DNA from: Laguncularia racemosa
Taxonomy: Eukaryota > Streptophyta > Magnoliopsida > Myrtales > Combretaceae
Direction: 5' to 3'
Assembly: GCA_037954665.1 (NCBI GenBank)
Contig: JBBMOL010000184.1
Coordinates: 930,001-994,000 of the forward strand
DNA length: 64,000 nucleotides
Shown here: positions 21,711 to 35,340 of the stretch, one piece after another
How positions within the stretch are numbered: the first letter of the stretch is position 1
Layout of the letters: each line of letters opens with the position of its first letter
The notes under the pieces: model-generated
Told to the model about the DNA's origin: nothing
Database searches by the model: none
What the model saw: the letters and a program-made list of their open reading frames with translations, nothing else
Translations under genes and position numbers: made by a program

Positions 21711-24419
21711 TCGCATTATTAGTACAAAATGAATGATCTTCCAATGAAAAAGTAGACAAAGACGTTTATACAAGATTAAAAATTTTCGAAATTCCACTTG
21801 TTTAAGGAAGGTGGGAAGATTCCTACGTCTTTCGTCATATCCTCTTTGCTTGTATTTAAAAAAAAAAATGATTATTGAGAACCCCATCTTGGTGAATAAA
21901 CTTTTGCAAATTTACATTTTTAAAAAATATCTTCTGACACAACCACTATTATTTCGAAATATATTATTTATGGTATGGTGTTGTATTATATAAGTTGCAT
22001 TTTTCCCCACATGGGATCATGTATTTATTTACTCATTTCCATGACATCTTTCATAAGTGTTGTTAATTGACCGTTTTCATTATTAAATTATACAATGGAT
22101 CATGAAGAATCCATCATAATTTTTGCCCAATAATTAATAAATGATTATTCAATTTTTTTTACGATAACTCATATTGTTTAACAACTACTGGACATTTTCA
22201 CCGAAAATAACAACCACTGGAAATGCATGCACAACAAGTACACCAAAATCATTAAATTAACTAAATAAATCTAAAATCACTTCTAGGAAAATGATAGCAA
22301 GATATGGTAGGGTATGGTAGTTTTCTTCTATTCACTTAGCTAGAGAAGATAAAAATTAAAATTAAGTTTCAATAATATTATGGGCTCTTGCCTTTCAGTT
22401 TTATAAATGATTAACTTGAGTTGGATGATTTCATTCTTTATTGTGATTATGAAGTTTTGTTGACATACCATGGTGTTTTTTTTTTTTTTTCCATGTCATG
22501 GTGATTAAAGGACTTTAGAATTGCAAGCATATCATATATTATAGATAATTGGAGGGCGGAAACGTGAGAAAGAAAAAAACAAATGTATCATTGTCTCGTA
22601 AGTTATATAGTTTTAAGACAATTTGCCATTTAAAAAAAAAATCAACACTATTAATCGATTCATAAACCCTTCTAGAATCCACAATACAATTTGGTTTGCT
22701 AGAGGGAAAATATATATATAAATATACATCTATAAGAAGAGTGGACAACGCTGTCGTGATCTAAGGCCTGCTCTATTGTATTATGGAAAAAGTATTGAGT
22801 AGGTATTAAAGGCTATTCTATAAGCTGTGACTATGTATCATTCTGTAACTTATATAACTCTAAAATGGATTTCAGAATTGTAACTTATTTTAAATCATAT
22901 TTTTTCTTTATTAGTTAGAGTTTTATCCCCTTTTTTTTCTGGGATTTCTAATATTCATAACTCATATAATATTGGAATGTAAGAGCTTCTTTTTAAGTAA
23001 TTTCTTATTAGAGATTTTGTTTTATGTAAATGATCACAAGCAAATTACTTCCTTTTTTTAAGGAAATTAAAATATATATATCAAAACATTTTCGTGGCAT
23101 TAGTTTGAGTCCTTCTGAAGTATTATTAATCATTAAATCAACTTGAATTTTGTAGGCTAGCCGTTTATTTAGCCAATAGTGATAAACAACATAATTAATT
23201 TTCTTAAGATTTTATCAATTCGGGATAGGTTGATAGTTACTACTTTTTATATAAAATTTTTAATAAATACGATCTAAAAATACAATCTAAGGTTTTATAT
23301 TTTGTAATGGACTTTTGAATTATCATATGTGATTAAATTATTGGATATTACAATATTGATAAATATTCTAGTTAAAAATACATACAAAAATTGATGTATT
23401 CTTGATCAACTTATATAAAAAAATTTATATTATAAAAATAAAATAAAAAATTACAGGCTATTTTATATCTCATACATAATAATTTGTATTCCCGATGGTT
23501 CTATATTCTATGGGGAAATTTCGGCAAGGTTTTTGTACGATTTAATAGCTTCTGCAAGTGTGGAAAATGGAAATCCTGGCTTCCGCGTGTTCCTTTACTT
23601 TCGTTTTTCATGCTTTTAATTCGGGCCTGCTATTAACCCTCTCAATGATATGGGTCTTTTTCAGGATTATTTTCTAATTTTTTGCCCTAATTTGGTTTTG
23701 GCCCATTTTTATTACGTAATCTATTAGATCTATCCTTTATGTTTGGCATAACCTTTTTTTTCTTTTCTTTTTTTCCTTAAAAAAAGATTAAAATTTTCAA
23801 AATTAGCTCATTTTATGATAATACCATATTTATACCACTAAATTATAAAATTTTAACTATATTTTACATAATTATATTAGCATTTTATGCCTCAAATTAT
23901 TAACAATAACTTAGCAAATTTATTAATCTAAACACACACGGCATGCATCGGTAATTGGGTATAGATTGCTTAGGTTCTCTTTTAGGTTGTTCATGCAATT
24001 AGAAGACTTGACATTTCTCTTTTTGGTAATTGAAATTTGCTTTATATATTTAATTAAAAGGTAATTTTTTTAAATATGGGTTCGGTCAAGCTAAGTTCAA
24101 CTTAATTGAGTAGCTCGTTAAGTGGATTTCAGTTGAAAAATTTAATCGACTTGATTTATATAAACTCTAATATATATTATATAAATATTATACTCTAATA
24201 AAATCTATATATAAATCTGGTTTATGTGAGAACTTACCAAATCCATGCTTTAATTTTAGAAAAACAATTTTCCATCCATGTGGGCAAAGACAAGGGTAAG
24301 CAACGATTTAGTTTGGAATAAACATTTAATTACAGAAAATGAAGAAGAGAAATCCCCGAAAGATTCGGAATCTGGATGCGTTTTTGGAACATGTTCACTT
24401 GGTCCAACTGGATTACAAT

Positions 24420-24423
<4 letters not shown>

Positions 24424-24449
<26 letters not shown>
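24424..24449. repeat. (AT)n microsatellite
   Basis: Uninterrupted AT dinucleotide run of about 26 bp. A similar run lies at about 25,042-25,059. Confidence 0.9.
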
Positions 24450-24451
<2 letters not shown>

Positions 24452-25830
24452 TAATTCAAGGTGTTTGTTTAAACTTTATTTGTTGACCACGATAACCATG
24501 CCACTGCCAATCAAATTAAATTATTACAAAATGGACAATATTAAACTATTAAGGAGCCAGAGCCACCAATTCCAATTATTAAAGTTTGCATGTCTTTAGT
24601 TAGCAAAGCACTCACGTGTTGATATTCCAAAATGTTTGTGGTGGGGTCCATTTGCACACATCACGAGAAGGTTCTGATCAACGTACGAGATGGAGGACAT
24701 TATTAGAATAAATCGATTACGTGTCTTGATATAAAATGATCGTATATATGAATATGTGTCAAAAATCTATTATAGATATTGGAATTTACGGTGCGACTTT
24801 ATATGGTCAATAAAATCCCAGGACAGGTGTAGGGTTAGCATTCGTTTGCAAGGCGTATTCGATTACGTGTCTCAAGGTTCGAATTTTTTTATTGTCGTTT
24901 GTAGTGGGCTTGGGCTCTGCCCAGGAAATTTCCTCCGGTGGACTTTTCTTTCCTTTTCTTTTCCACCCTGACCTTCGCACCATCTCAATGCCAAGCGCCC
25001 GTTTCCAATATCGAAACGAGTAGGACGGAGTATAGGTAGAAATATATATATATATATATTAATTTTTATATATAAGGTTAATTTTTTTAAAAAAAATAAA
25101 GCTTCTCAATTTTTATTTTTAATTTATAAATTAATAATTAAGATTATTTAAAAAATAAAATAAACTTATAATACTATCATGATATCATCTAATTTTTTTA
25201 TAATTTCCATCATTAATTATATATTAAGTAAATTTGAGAAAATATAAATGAATACAATCCAAATTCATTAATTTTCTTACACGTGATTGGATTATACATA
25301 TCTTTTGCTCCAACCAAATAGCTGAATAGTACGTGAGAAGCTGTAAACGTTGAAGTTGCTTTTTGTTTTTGTTTTCCCCTCCTTCTTAATATAAGCTTTT
25401 ATGTTTTTCATGTTACTGTGCATACACACTATACATTAGACAAAGTATAATTAATTCCAATTAGTGGTTAGAATTTACTAATTTAGTTACAATGAATTAC
25501 AAATTGCCTGAAGCTCCGAGTTTAAACTCGACCAAGATTATTGTTCCATTATTTCGTCTTGAGGAATCCATCACGGATATAATGAATGACCCCTTTCCAT
25601 AGGGAAGGGGAAGGATCCAGTATTTTATCTTATCTTTTCGTTTCTTCAACTTAAAAGAATCACTAATTGCAGTTATAAAATTAGAAAACGCCAATCAAAT
25701 CTTGGATTCTTAAGAATCAAATAAATAATTTTTTTTTTTTTTTTAGAGATGGCAAATCAAAGTGTACACATCACACTTTCAAGATGACCAATTATATACA
25801 TTAAAACCCAAAGCTTAGTACTATATTATT

Positions 25831-25903
25831 ATGTATTATTGTAATATTTGTATTTTTTTTTATAGATAGAATTTGTGGGATTTAATTTAGAAAATAAATT
25901 TAT
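25831..25903 (+). repeat. Extra partial copy of the copia 5' LTR
   Basis: ATGTATTATTGTAATATTTG...GATAGAATTTGTGGGATTTAATTTAG repeats the first about 75 bp of the LTR that follows at once at 25,904, giving a head-to-tail partial duplication. Confidence 0.75.
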
Positions 25904-26014
25904 TGTGTATTATTATAGTATTTGTATTTTTTATAGATAGAATTTGTGGGAGTTAATTTAGAAAGTAAATTGGTTGTATTAGCATATTCTTAGAAGATAG
26001 TTTAGGAAGCAATG
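25904..26014 (+). repeat. 5' LTR (3' part lost) of the plus-strand copia element
   Basis: It starts TGTGTATTATTATAG and matches the 3' LTR (29,531 onward) up to GTTTAGGAAGCAATG at 26,014. After that the match stops and sequence with gag-like frames begins, so the rest of the LTR, the primer site and most of gag are missing. Confidence 0.8.
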
Positions 26015-26099
26015 CAAACGTACAGGCCATGAGGCCGATAGCTGTTTCGCTCTAATTGGATATCTAGAATGGTGGGGCAATAGGCCTTGTAATGAAGGG

Positions 26100-29000
26100 A
26101 AGAGTAGAGGATGCGGCAAAGGACAACAACTGTCGCAGCAAAGAATAAGACAGGGAGCAAGTCGGGGGCGTGGTTCAGTGTAAGCCAACACCGCTCAGAT
26201 CGCCGGAGGAGGTCCAGAAGGAGATGGAGTGGGATCACTTGGTTTGAGCAACAAGCAATGGGAGGCTCTTCTAAAATTATTAAACAATTAGAAAACTTTC
26301 GCGACTGAAAAGATGACCGATAAGCATATGTCCTGGATAATTAACACGAGAGCATCAAACTGTATGACGAGGAATTTGAGTGACTTGTATGACTTACAGG
26401 AAATCTCACAGTGTCTTGTGGGGCTGTCGGATGGGAGCAATGCTGTCACCACCAAAGAAGGGTCAATCAGCCTTGACGGATATTTTTTTCTTAAAAATGT
26501 TCTATATGTGCCTGGATTGACTTGCAGCTTAATTTTTGTGTCACAACTCATAGACCACTCCAATTGTATTGTTAAATTCACTAATAATATTTTTGTGTGC
26601 AGGACCGCACTTTGAGAATGCTGATTGGTGTGAGTAAACGTCAGGATGGACTCTATTACTTCAGGGGCATACCGCAAATTAAAGCTATGAAGGTCGATAA
26701 GGCGGGGTCTTTGGATCTTTGGCACCAGCGTCTAGGTCATCCGTTTATGAAAGTTATCAAGTTAGTTCCAGTTGTAGGTTCTATTATGAATTGTAGTTTG
26801 AATAAATGCTGTAATATTTGTCAAAGAGCAAAACAGACTAGAGAAAAATTTCCTCTGAGTGATTTTAAAGCTTCTTATGAGTTTGAATTGATACATTATG
26901 ATTTGTGGGGTCCTTATAGAGCTATTTCTTCTTGTGGTGCATCATATTTTCTTACTATTGTTGATGATTACTCTAGAAGTGTGTGGATATATTTACTTGT
27001 TGATAAGAAAGAAGTGCCTGAAACCATGAAAATGTTCTTTTTTATAGTTGAACAACAGTTTAAAAAGCAAGTAAAAATTGTGAGAAGCGATAATGGAATG
27101 GAATTGACTTGCATGAAAAATTATTTTCTTAAAAATGGTATTATTTTTCAAACATCTTGTCCTGGAACACCACAACAAAATGGGCGAGTTGAAAGAAAAC
27201 ATCAACACATATTAAATGTGGCTTAAGCTCTACGTTTTCAAGGATGTCTTCCCGTTGATTTTTTGGGTAAATGTGTATTAACTGCTAGTTACTTAATAAA
27301 TCGAACACCTTCTTCAATTTTGAATGGAAAAACTCCTTATAGTGTTCTTTATGGACGAGAACCTACATATAATCATCTATGAGTTTTCGGGTCACTATGT
27401 TATGCTCATAAATAAGGGAGATCGAGAGATAAATTTGATAGTAGAAGTAAAAGGTGTATTTTTGTTGGTTATCCTTATGGAAGAAGGGATGGCGGTTGTA
27501 TGATTTAGAAACAAATGAATTTTTTGTTTCACGCAACGTTAAATTTTTCGAGACAGAGTACCCATTTGCTTCATCCCCTAGCGATGCCTCAAACCCGTTG
27601 TCTAGTGTTGAGGCAGTTAACATTAACTTTCAAGAGATGGATGACTTGGTAGCAAGGGGTGGGGGGGGAGGGGGATGTATGTTGATAATGTGCCAAAACA
27701 GGGATCGAAACAAGAAAGGGAGCAGGAAAGGGAACTGGAACAAGAACAAGGTGTTCAAGCTGGTGACAGGGAACTATTGGGTCGTAGACATCGGTAGAAG
27801 AAAAACCTAGTGTTGTTGCATGGTTATGTTACTCATACGATCCAGAAATTGAGTCCATCCTCACAGACATCCACACCATGGCATTCCTTAGGTACGACCT
27901 ATCCCATTGCACATTATGTGAATTGTAACGATTTTTCTTTGTGACATCATACTTTTCTTGTAACGATACATGTAGAACATGAGCCAATAATTTTTTCTGA
28001 AACTGTGAAAGATAAACGGTGGTGGAAGGCAATGCAACAAGAAATACAAGCACTGGAAAATAACGAAACTTGGGATATCGATGATCTGCCTCCCGACAAG
28101 AAAGCTTTAGGCTACAAATGGATATACAAGATCAAATATAATTCTGATGGCATCGTAGAACATTACAAACCTCGACTCGTGATTCCAAGGAATCATCAAG
28201 TTGAGGGGATTGATTACATTGAGACTTTTGCCCCAGTTGCCAAGATGACTACTGTTTGAGTGCTTTTAGTAGTGGCAGTAATGAAAAATTGGGAAATGCA
28301 TCATATGGATATGCATAATGCATTTCTCTACGGAGATCTTCAAGAGGAAGTCTATATGAAGTTGCCCCCTAGTTTTCATATTTCAACTCTAGGCAAGGTC
28401 TACAAATTGCAAAAGTCACTCTATGGACTCAAACAAGCCCCACGATGTTGGTTCGCCAAGCTATCGACTGCCTTGAAAGCCTATGGGTTTCAACAGTCTT
28501 ATTCTGATTATTCCCTATTTTCTATGAAAAGTGGTGAAGTACAACTTAGCATTTTTGTGTATGTGGATAATCTTATAGTTTCTAAGAACAATAGTGTTGC
28601 AATTCAGAGGTTTAAAAATTATCTGAGTACCTGTTTTCATATGAAAGATCTGAGAGTTTTGAAGTATTTTCTTGGTGTTGAAGTTGCATGTGGGCCTGAA
28701 GGATTTTTTTTTTGTGTCAAAGAAAATGTGTGTTAGACATTATTTCTGAAGTTGGATTGTTAGAAGCTAGACTTGCTAGTGTTCCCTTAGAACAAAATCA
28801 TCGCTTGGCACTTTCAACTAACAAGTTGCTAACTGATCTAGAGCCATATCGTCACTTGGTTAGGCAATTGATTTATCTGTGCTTCATACTGCCTAAGCTT
28901 TCATATAGCGTCCATGTCTTGTCTCAATTTTATGCAGTAACCATGAGAAGATTATTGGGAAGCTGCATTGCGGGTGGTTCGTTACCTAAAACTTAGTCCA

Positions 29001-29519
29001 GGACAAGGTATGTTGTTGAGTAGTAAGTGCGAGCTGCGTTTACATGGATGGTGTGACACAGACTAGGCTAGTTGCCTATTGACAAGGAGATCGCTTTCAG
29101 GTTGGTTGATGTTTTTAGGTGTATCTCCTATTTCTTAGAAAACAAAAAAGCAACATACAGTGTCTCGCTCTTCTGCTAAAGCAGAATATCGCTCTATGGC
29201 AGTGAGTACTTGTGAGTTAAAGTGGTTGAAGGGCATTTTGTTTAGCCTGGGCGTGGTGTATACTACACCCATGACGTTGCATTATGATAGTTAGGCAACC
29301 CTTCACATCTCTCAGAATTTGGTATTTCATGAGCGAACAAAGCACATTGAAGTAGACTATCACTTTGTTTGTAATGCAATCCTCAATGGTGATATTCATA
29401 CACGGTTTGTGCCATCACATGAACAACTTGCGGATATCTTTACCAAAGCATTGGGTACACGACAATATGACTACTTACTTCGCAAGTTGGGTATTCAAGA
29501 TCTTTATGCCCCAACTTAA
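26100..29519 (+). pseudogene. Ty1/copia gag-pol remnant, second element
   Basis: Domains appear in order in shifting frames. The end of gag (a RGRG stretch, then GLSNKQWEALLKLL) lies at 26,160-26,280 and the protease at 26,313-26,615. GAG-pre-integrase (LWHQRLGHP, then CNICQRAKQ) is at about 26,717-26,860. The integrase core runs to a stop at 27,224 with IHYDLWG, RSDNGMEL and QNGRVERK, so its catalytic Asp, Asp and Glu remain. Reverse transcriptase is at 28,005-28,990 (YKWIYKIK, MDMHNAFLYG, SLYGLKQAPR, FVYVDNL) and RNase H at about 29,100-29,519 ending LADIFTKALG. The protease reads INTRASNCM, so its Asp and Gly are replaced, and the reverse-transcriptase YVDD is YVDN. Stops and frameshifts break it at several points. 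Confidence 0.92.
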
Positions 29520-29530
29520 GGGGAGGGTAT

Positions 29531-29740
29531 TGTGTATTATTGTAATATTTGTACTTTTTTTTTGTAGATAGAATTTGTGGGAGTTAATTTAGGAAGTAAA
29601 TTGGTTATGTTAGCATATTCTTATGAGATAGTTTAGGAAGCAATGATTTTATATCTTTTGTATATATTTTGACTGTGAAAACAATGCAAGGTAGAAGAAA
29701 ATTCTCATAGAATAGTTTTCTAAGTTTTGGTGGTATAACT
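29531..29740 (+). repeat. 3' LTR of the plus-strand copia element
   Basis: It follows the purine-rich GGGGAGGGTAT at 29,520-29,530 (polypurine tract) and starts TGTGTATTATTG. It matches the 5' LTR up to 29,645. The right end is not fixed by the truncated 5' copy; about 29,740 is a guess. Confidence 0.75.
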
Positions 29741-30722
29741 TACTCAAGTTAAAGTCTTAACTTGATGACCATGACCAAATTGAACACCAATAAATAGAAT
29801 TTGAGTACTTTGTAAATCAATTTAGTTTATTTAATTTTTTTTTAAGAATAAAGTAGAAAGATCATTAGAACAAAATATTCCTATTGAGATTTCAATGTTG
29901 CAACCTTGTTCACATTACATAAAGTGAACTAAATATACCTATCATATAATTAGATAGTTCACATGTTATTTTTTTTTCTTTAATTACAATAGAAGAGAGG
30001 ATTTGAATATAATCTATATTATTGAGAGATCAATATTGATATCATTTTCATGTGCCCCTTTATGACTTGTCAACTACAACCATACCCTTCCATTGTAATA
30101 AAGAGAGATAGGAAAAATTCACCTGTAGCAGTTTTTTCCTTTCCTTTTCCTGGTTGGAACCTATAGAGAGATCAATTTGTAATACATAATTCATGGGTCA
30201 AGTCTAATACCAATTAATTATGTTTAAGGTTAATTCTTTGAATAAGTGGTAAGGTCTAAAGAATTATATTAATTTTTCTTTTTTTGAGTGATTTAAAGAG
30301 TTTTAAATTGATGAATTCAAAATAAAGTTTGAGAAAATTATTTTACACAATGTTATCCTTTTTTAACAAGCCGGAATATTGACATTGATTTCTAAACTAC
30401 TTTCCTCTTCATTAAGCCTATTAGGAGTATTAAACCTTAATTAAATCTTATCCATTGGTAGTAGAGATATCTAATTGTCAAATGCTTTTTGATATTGCCT
30501 ATGTAAAGAAACTATTGACCTAGCCCCATTTTGTCTTCACATAACGTGGAATGATAGAAGGGTTCCACTACTACCAAAAGGGGGACAATCTAAAGATTGC
30601 CATTATTATGGCATCTTCGAGAGCAAAACCCATTTTCATTCCCATGCTGCACCTAGCCCCATTTGGTCAGCTATCATAAATTGTACTTGCTAAAATTGCT
30701 TACTATGTATCTCTTTTCCTTG
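29741..30722. other. AT-rich spacer
   Basis: No gene or repeat recognised. Confidence 0.4.
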
Positions 30723-30730
30723 TCCAAATT

Positions 30731-31366
30731 AAGGCTATTCATTAAACCGAATTAAATTATAAAATATGATTTTTTTTATATTTTGTTTAGATTTACGATT
30801 CAAATTAAAAAGGGTTTAAACAATTCATAGTTCAATTTTGGGGATTGAACCTAACTGAACTGCTTGAACTTGAACCGAATTTCTTCTTATCAAAAAATAA
30901 AAAAATAAGTGATATTTTTTAGTTGTAAACTCTATTAAAACTTTAATTTAACCATATTTACCATTTCTTTTTTATTATTTATCATCTCACCCTTAACCTT
31001 CACAATTCACTTTTTTACTTTGCCAATGTCTCTCATCTTTTAAGCAAACTAGAATACCATCACTATCCAAAGATTCAACTCTCTATGGTATAAGATAATA
31101 TAGTTTTAATTCTTACTTAATGTTTATCAATTTAAACATCAAATTGTTTGATTGAAATCTTTTGATGACTAGTTACATTATCAATTAGAATAAGAAGATT
31201 TATATTGAATTAAATCAAATCAAATCACATTTGAAGTGATTTAGTTTAGAATCTTAAATTGTTAAAAAGAGTTTAGTTCATTAAGAATTAGCAATGAATC
31301 ATTTTAAATGTGATTGAATTTAGTTCAACCCCTAATTGAACCAAATCGAATCATGAACATGGCTAC
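30731..31366. mobile_element. Non-autonomous hAT-like element
   Basis: Flanks TCCAAATT (30,723-30,730) and TCCAAACT (31,367-31,374) match in seven of eight positions, fitting an 8-bp hAT target duplication. The left end AAGGCTATTCATT and the reverse complement of the right end GTAGCCATGTTCATG are imperfect inverted repeats, continuing into CCGAATTAAA and TCGATTTGG. The interior has no coding potential. Confidence 0.55.
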
Positions 31367-31374
31367 TCCAAACT

Positions 31375-34300
31375 ATGCTCATTAATTAGTTTATTTTTTT
31401 GTTTGATGAACTTTTTATCACAACATCAACCCTTTTTTACTCATGTAATGTGCATAAAAGTATATAACATGCACATAATAGGTATTACAAACTCTTACAT
31501 TGATACATGTACAAAGCTTAAACCTTTTAAATGCATTTAATAAGACCTAACTCTATTGAAATCTTCACGAAACAAGAAAACCTTGTTACTAAGCCCGATC
31601 GGTTTGCTTCTTATGGACAATATATATACTTTTGGTTATTATCCATTGTGGTTATTTTCATGAAGTAGAGTTGAATGGATTTCATGCTATTGAACAAAAT
31701 ATGGTGAGAATGCAAGGTGGAGACAGCCTTGAATTCCTTGGAACCTCGATAATCAATAAAGATGAATTAAATTCCAAGAAATCGAGGGAGACATGGAACC
31801 ACATTTTGGCATTCCTACTCTTTTTATCCTTTCTAAATTCGATTAAAAATAATAATTATTACACGAATTTCACAAAAATCCAATTTAATTCGATTGACCA
31901 GTTTAGTCATTTATGTTGTGTTTTTGTTTTTCGTCTTCCAGTTCCCTATCGAATAAGAAAATATTTATTTGACGTGAGATACATTTATGATACTTGGTAG
32001 AAAGTAGAATTAAATAAAATAAAAAATATTTGATTATATTTAAGTTATCATAATACTATTTACGGATGGTTATAAATTTTTCTATGTGTCAAATTTTTAT
32101 TTATTCTTCTTTGTAATGTTATAATTTACTGCTAGCTATTAATTTGAAATTCATGTGTGCTTGTCTTCCAACGTAAGAAACGACGCTTAAAAAATTATGG
32201 ATTCGTATTTTAATCAAATGGAAAATTCTGGAATGTCTAAACTCCTTTATATCAGAATATTGATTTTTCCTGAACTGTGAGAACAAAAAGACAATCGACA
32301 TTATTGAAGCAGGGGCATGATTCCATCAAGATGCCATGAAATATTTAGCATTTACTATGATTATGATTTTGACCGATTATTTATTTATTTACTAAAATAA
32401 TAAGTGGGTCTTTATGGGGAAAAAAAAAACATTAAAAAGCAAATCGAATCTCAAAAGTTCAAATTTTAGTCTACAGTACACTGATTACTTTCCAAGTATT
32501 ATGTGATTCGAGATTATTAACTTCCATAACTAGATTTTAATATCATTATGATATGACTTGACAAAATAACCACCTATTTTACACATTCCTAAAGTTTAGA
32601 TATTTATTTCATCAATAGTTAGGTCTAGAATTAAATTAAACCTTCCCAATAAGTAATTCTACTGAGGTTTGAACATTTAATTTTATATCAATATGTTGAA
32701 TATACTCAATTTAAGATAAAAAATTATTACATTAAAAATATTATAATTATATTATATTATGTAACATATAATTTTTTTAAATTAATATTTTATTTTTTAT
32801 ATATTTTTATTATTAAATTAAATTAAATTATATACGTGATATCATGTAATCACGTAATTGTAGTCCATTGACCCATCAGCTAATCGAGAGGACACTTCCT
32901 AATTTTTTTCCGAAATATATTTTTCAGTAAAACCGTGACATGACAAGCTTTTACCGAGATAGCTTCACGTGTGAGTATTCAAAAAGGTGGGTAAAAATGT
33001 CATGTGATGACTAAATGGGTAGATCAGCAAATTCAAGTCAATATAAAATTGCTGTCCACTTTGCATTATTTTATATATTAAAGTCAATATAAAATTGAGC
33101 CTCCCAATAATTGGGGTTTGGTTGGTGCTTTTGAAACCTAATATTTTTATCTTTTCCCCTTATGATGGATTGCATATGATACTGATACAGCAAGTTAACG
33201 TGTCAATCGGCGGTTGATTTTCAAACTCAACATAAAGTAATAAATTTTTTTTATTTAAAATTGTTTTAATTTATAATAATATAATAATAAAATCAACTAT
33301 AAAAATCCTAAAATGCTATTTAATAAGGTCTTCAATACGAGCTTATAGAAGTTCGCATCGTGTTATGTGAAAATTTGCTCTTGAATCCCTTCGGCATGCC
33401 CAATTGCATAGACGTGCTAGCCACCGTGTTGCCTAACCCATTTCCTTGTACAGGCGTGTTTATGGCCGTACCAAGCTACACAGTTCCCATTCTTGTTTTG
33501 CACAGCATCAAATGTGATGGTACATTTACTTGATTGAATGAAAAAGGTCTTTATTTTATGGATATAAAAAATAATAGAATTCAGTCTGTGATGTCATAGT
33601 GGTTATTCTTCATCACACGTAATAAACCTCTTTTAGTTATATATATATATATATACATATATATTTATAAAGATAAAGCTTGAAATGGAAGAGATGATGC
33701 GCGACTTGATCGCATGATATTAAATTATTAAATTGAATTAATAATAAATTACATTTCAAATAATTGCATTTTTGGGCTTTATCACATTTTGTACTTGTGC
33801 TTTTATTCTTAAAATCTTTGCGTATATGTAAGTTCTAACCTCTTATAAATATTAGTTATAAAATATGTATCAATTTCTTATTAGTTTATAATAATTAATT
33901 TAATAAAATAATATTATAAATTATATTTGCTTAAATAATATAACAATAAATTATTACAGAATTACCCAAAAAAAAAGGCAAAAGGAAAGATTGCAAAAAG
34001 AAATACTATCACCTATGCATCTATCGCTCTTGGAGACAAGTAACTTATGGCGTATATTAAGTTTGATACTAAAAAGTATTATTATATTGCTGCTCATGAA
34101 GAGTTGTGTACTTCTATTTGGCTAATCTGATAAAAGCAACTAAACGTAAGCAGTGTTATGGTATTTAACTACTTATTCTCCTCGATTACTAATTATTACG
34201 TAAAAAGAAAACTATCGGAAAAAAGAAAAAATTTCCTTTTTTAAGAAAAAATCCATAAAATATACTATATCTGAAAATAATTCTAAATGAGAGTTGAACA

Positions 34301-34900
34301 TCTGATTTTATTGCATTTACACTATATTTGGTAAAATAAAAAGAAGTAAAAATTGATAGAATTTGACGAAAAGGAAAATAAAAGAAATAAAAAAAAAAGA
34401 AAAATATTGCTTTTATCTATTATTTGGATTTGTATCATGGAAATAAAAAGAAATGGAAATAAATTATATTTTTTGTTTGAGATAATAAAAAAAATAAAAA
34501 GAATCAAAGTATTTAATAGACTAAAATGTTCATTTTTTTACTTTTTTTATTTTATTTTTAAGAATACTTTTATAAATTTATATAATTTTCATTTATTTCT
34601 TTTGTTTTCCAAAATGCCTAAGAGTTTCCACTCTTTTCTATTAATTTCATGTTATTTCAACAATTCATTGAAATTGTTAAACACATCGTTTCCTTCAATT
34701 TCCACTTGTTTGCTCCAATTTCGGCTAACACTCAATTTTTTTGCATTTAAAATCCAGTTTTGAAAATATGATTTTAGATGGTATATTCTTAGAATTATTT
34801 TCAATAGTAGTGTATTTTAAGAATTTAAAAAAAAAAGAAATATTTTTTTCCCTTTCCCATATTGCCGTATTATATTTTTTTGAAAAATACTGAAAAATAA
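31375..34900. other. AT-rich intergenic stretch
   Basis: No gene supported. A 122-codon plus-strand frame at 31,632-32,000 begins plausibly (VELNGFHAIEQNMVRMQGG) but turns into low-complexity AT-derived sequence and matches nothing I know. Microsatellite AT runs lie near 33,638-33,665. The frames near 34,322-34,907 are low-complexity Lys/Asn/Phe-rich. Confidence 0.4.
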
Positions 34901-35120
34901 GGTACAAGGGTTAAAAAAATTATATATAAAAAAAAGGAGGATAGAGCTCCGGTCACTGGCTACTATCCGTACGTTACCGGTCCTCTCTGTTAAGGCGACC
35001 TTTGGACCGGTGCCGTAAACAGTCACAGACCCCCTTTTCTCTCTCCTCTCTCTCTCTAATAATTGTCCAAAAGACTCACAACCACAACTACATTATGCAC
35101 CTTCTCCCCCGCTCTATCTA

Positions 35121-35128
35121 TATATAAA
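35121..35128 (+). promoter_or_regulatory. TATA box of the GGP gene
   Basis: TATATAAA after a CT-rich stretch (35,033-35,070) typical of plant core promoters. It predicts transcription from about 35,150-35,160, giving a leader of about 500 nt before the start codon at 35,664. Confidence 0.7.
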
Positions 35129-35340
35129 CACACGCGTATCACACCCTCCCAACACCTCTACTTCAAACAAGAATTCCTCCGAACCACAACCATCCTCAAA
35201 TTCTAGAAACCCTAATTCAGCCAAATCGAAACCCTAGCTCACAGAAAGAAGCCTTAATCTAGAATCCCAAATTCGCGCGTTTGGGATAGAGGAGAAGGAG
35301 GAGAAGGGGTAAAACCCGGTGAAGCGGAGTTGTAGACATC

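Larger units (their letters stand above)
20661..25830. other. Long AT-rich intergenic stretch
   Basis: No gene could be supported. It contains two SINE-like promoters (21,495 and 21,672, listed separately), microsatellites, and at about 24,080-24,150 a short piece with wording (GGTCAAGCTAAGTTCAAC) like the hAT-type elements elsewhere. The 65-codon minus-strand frame at 25,497-25,694 is unassigned. Confidence 0.4.

Noticed and set aside
25497..25694. 65-codon minus-strand frame that looked briefly like plastid DNA
   Set aside because: I could not match it to any plastid gene or spacer, and it has no clear protein features; not enough to call a plastid insertion.
31632..32000. 122-codon plus-strand frame
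   Set aside because: Only its first third looks protein-like; the rest is low-complexity AT-derived sequence, and no splice sites or family were seen.
34322..35026. Several frames of 60-136 codons
   Set aside because: Lys/Asn/Phe-rich low-complexity translations of AT-rich DNA upstream of the GGP promoter.
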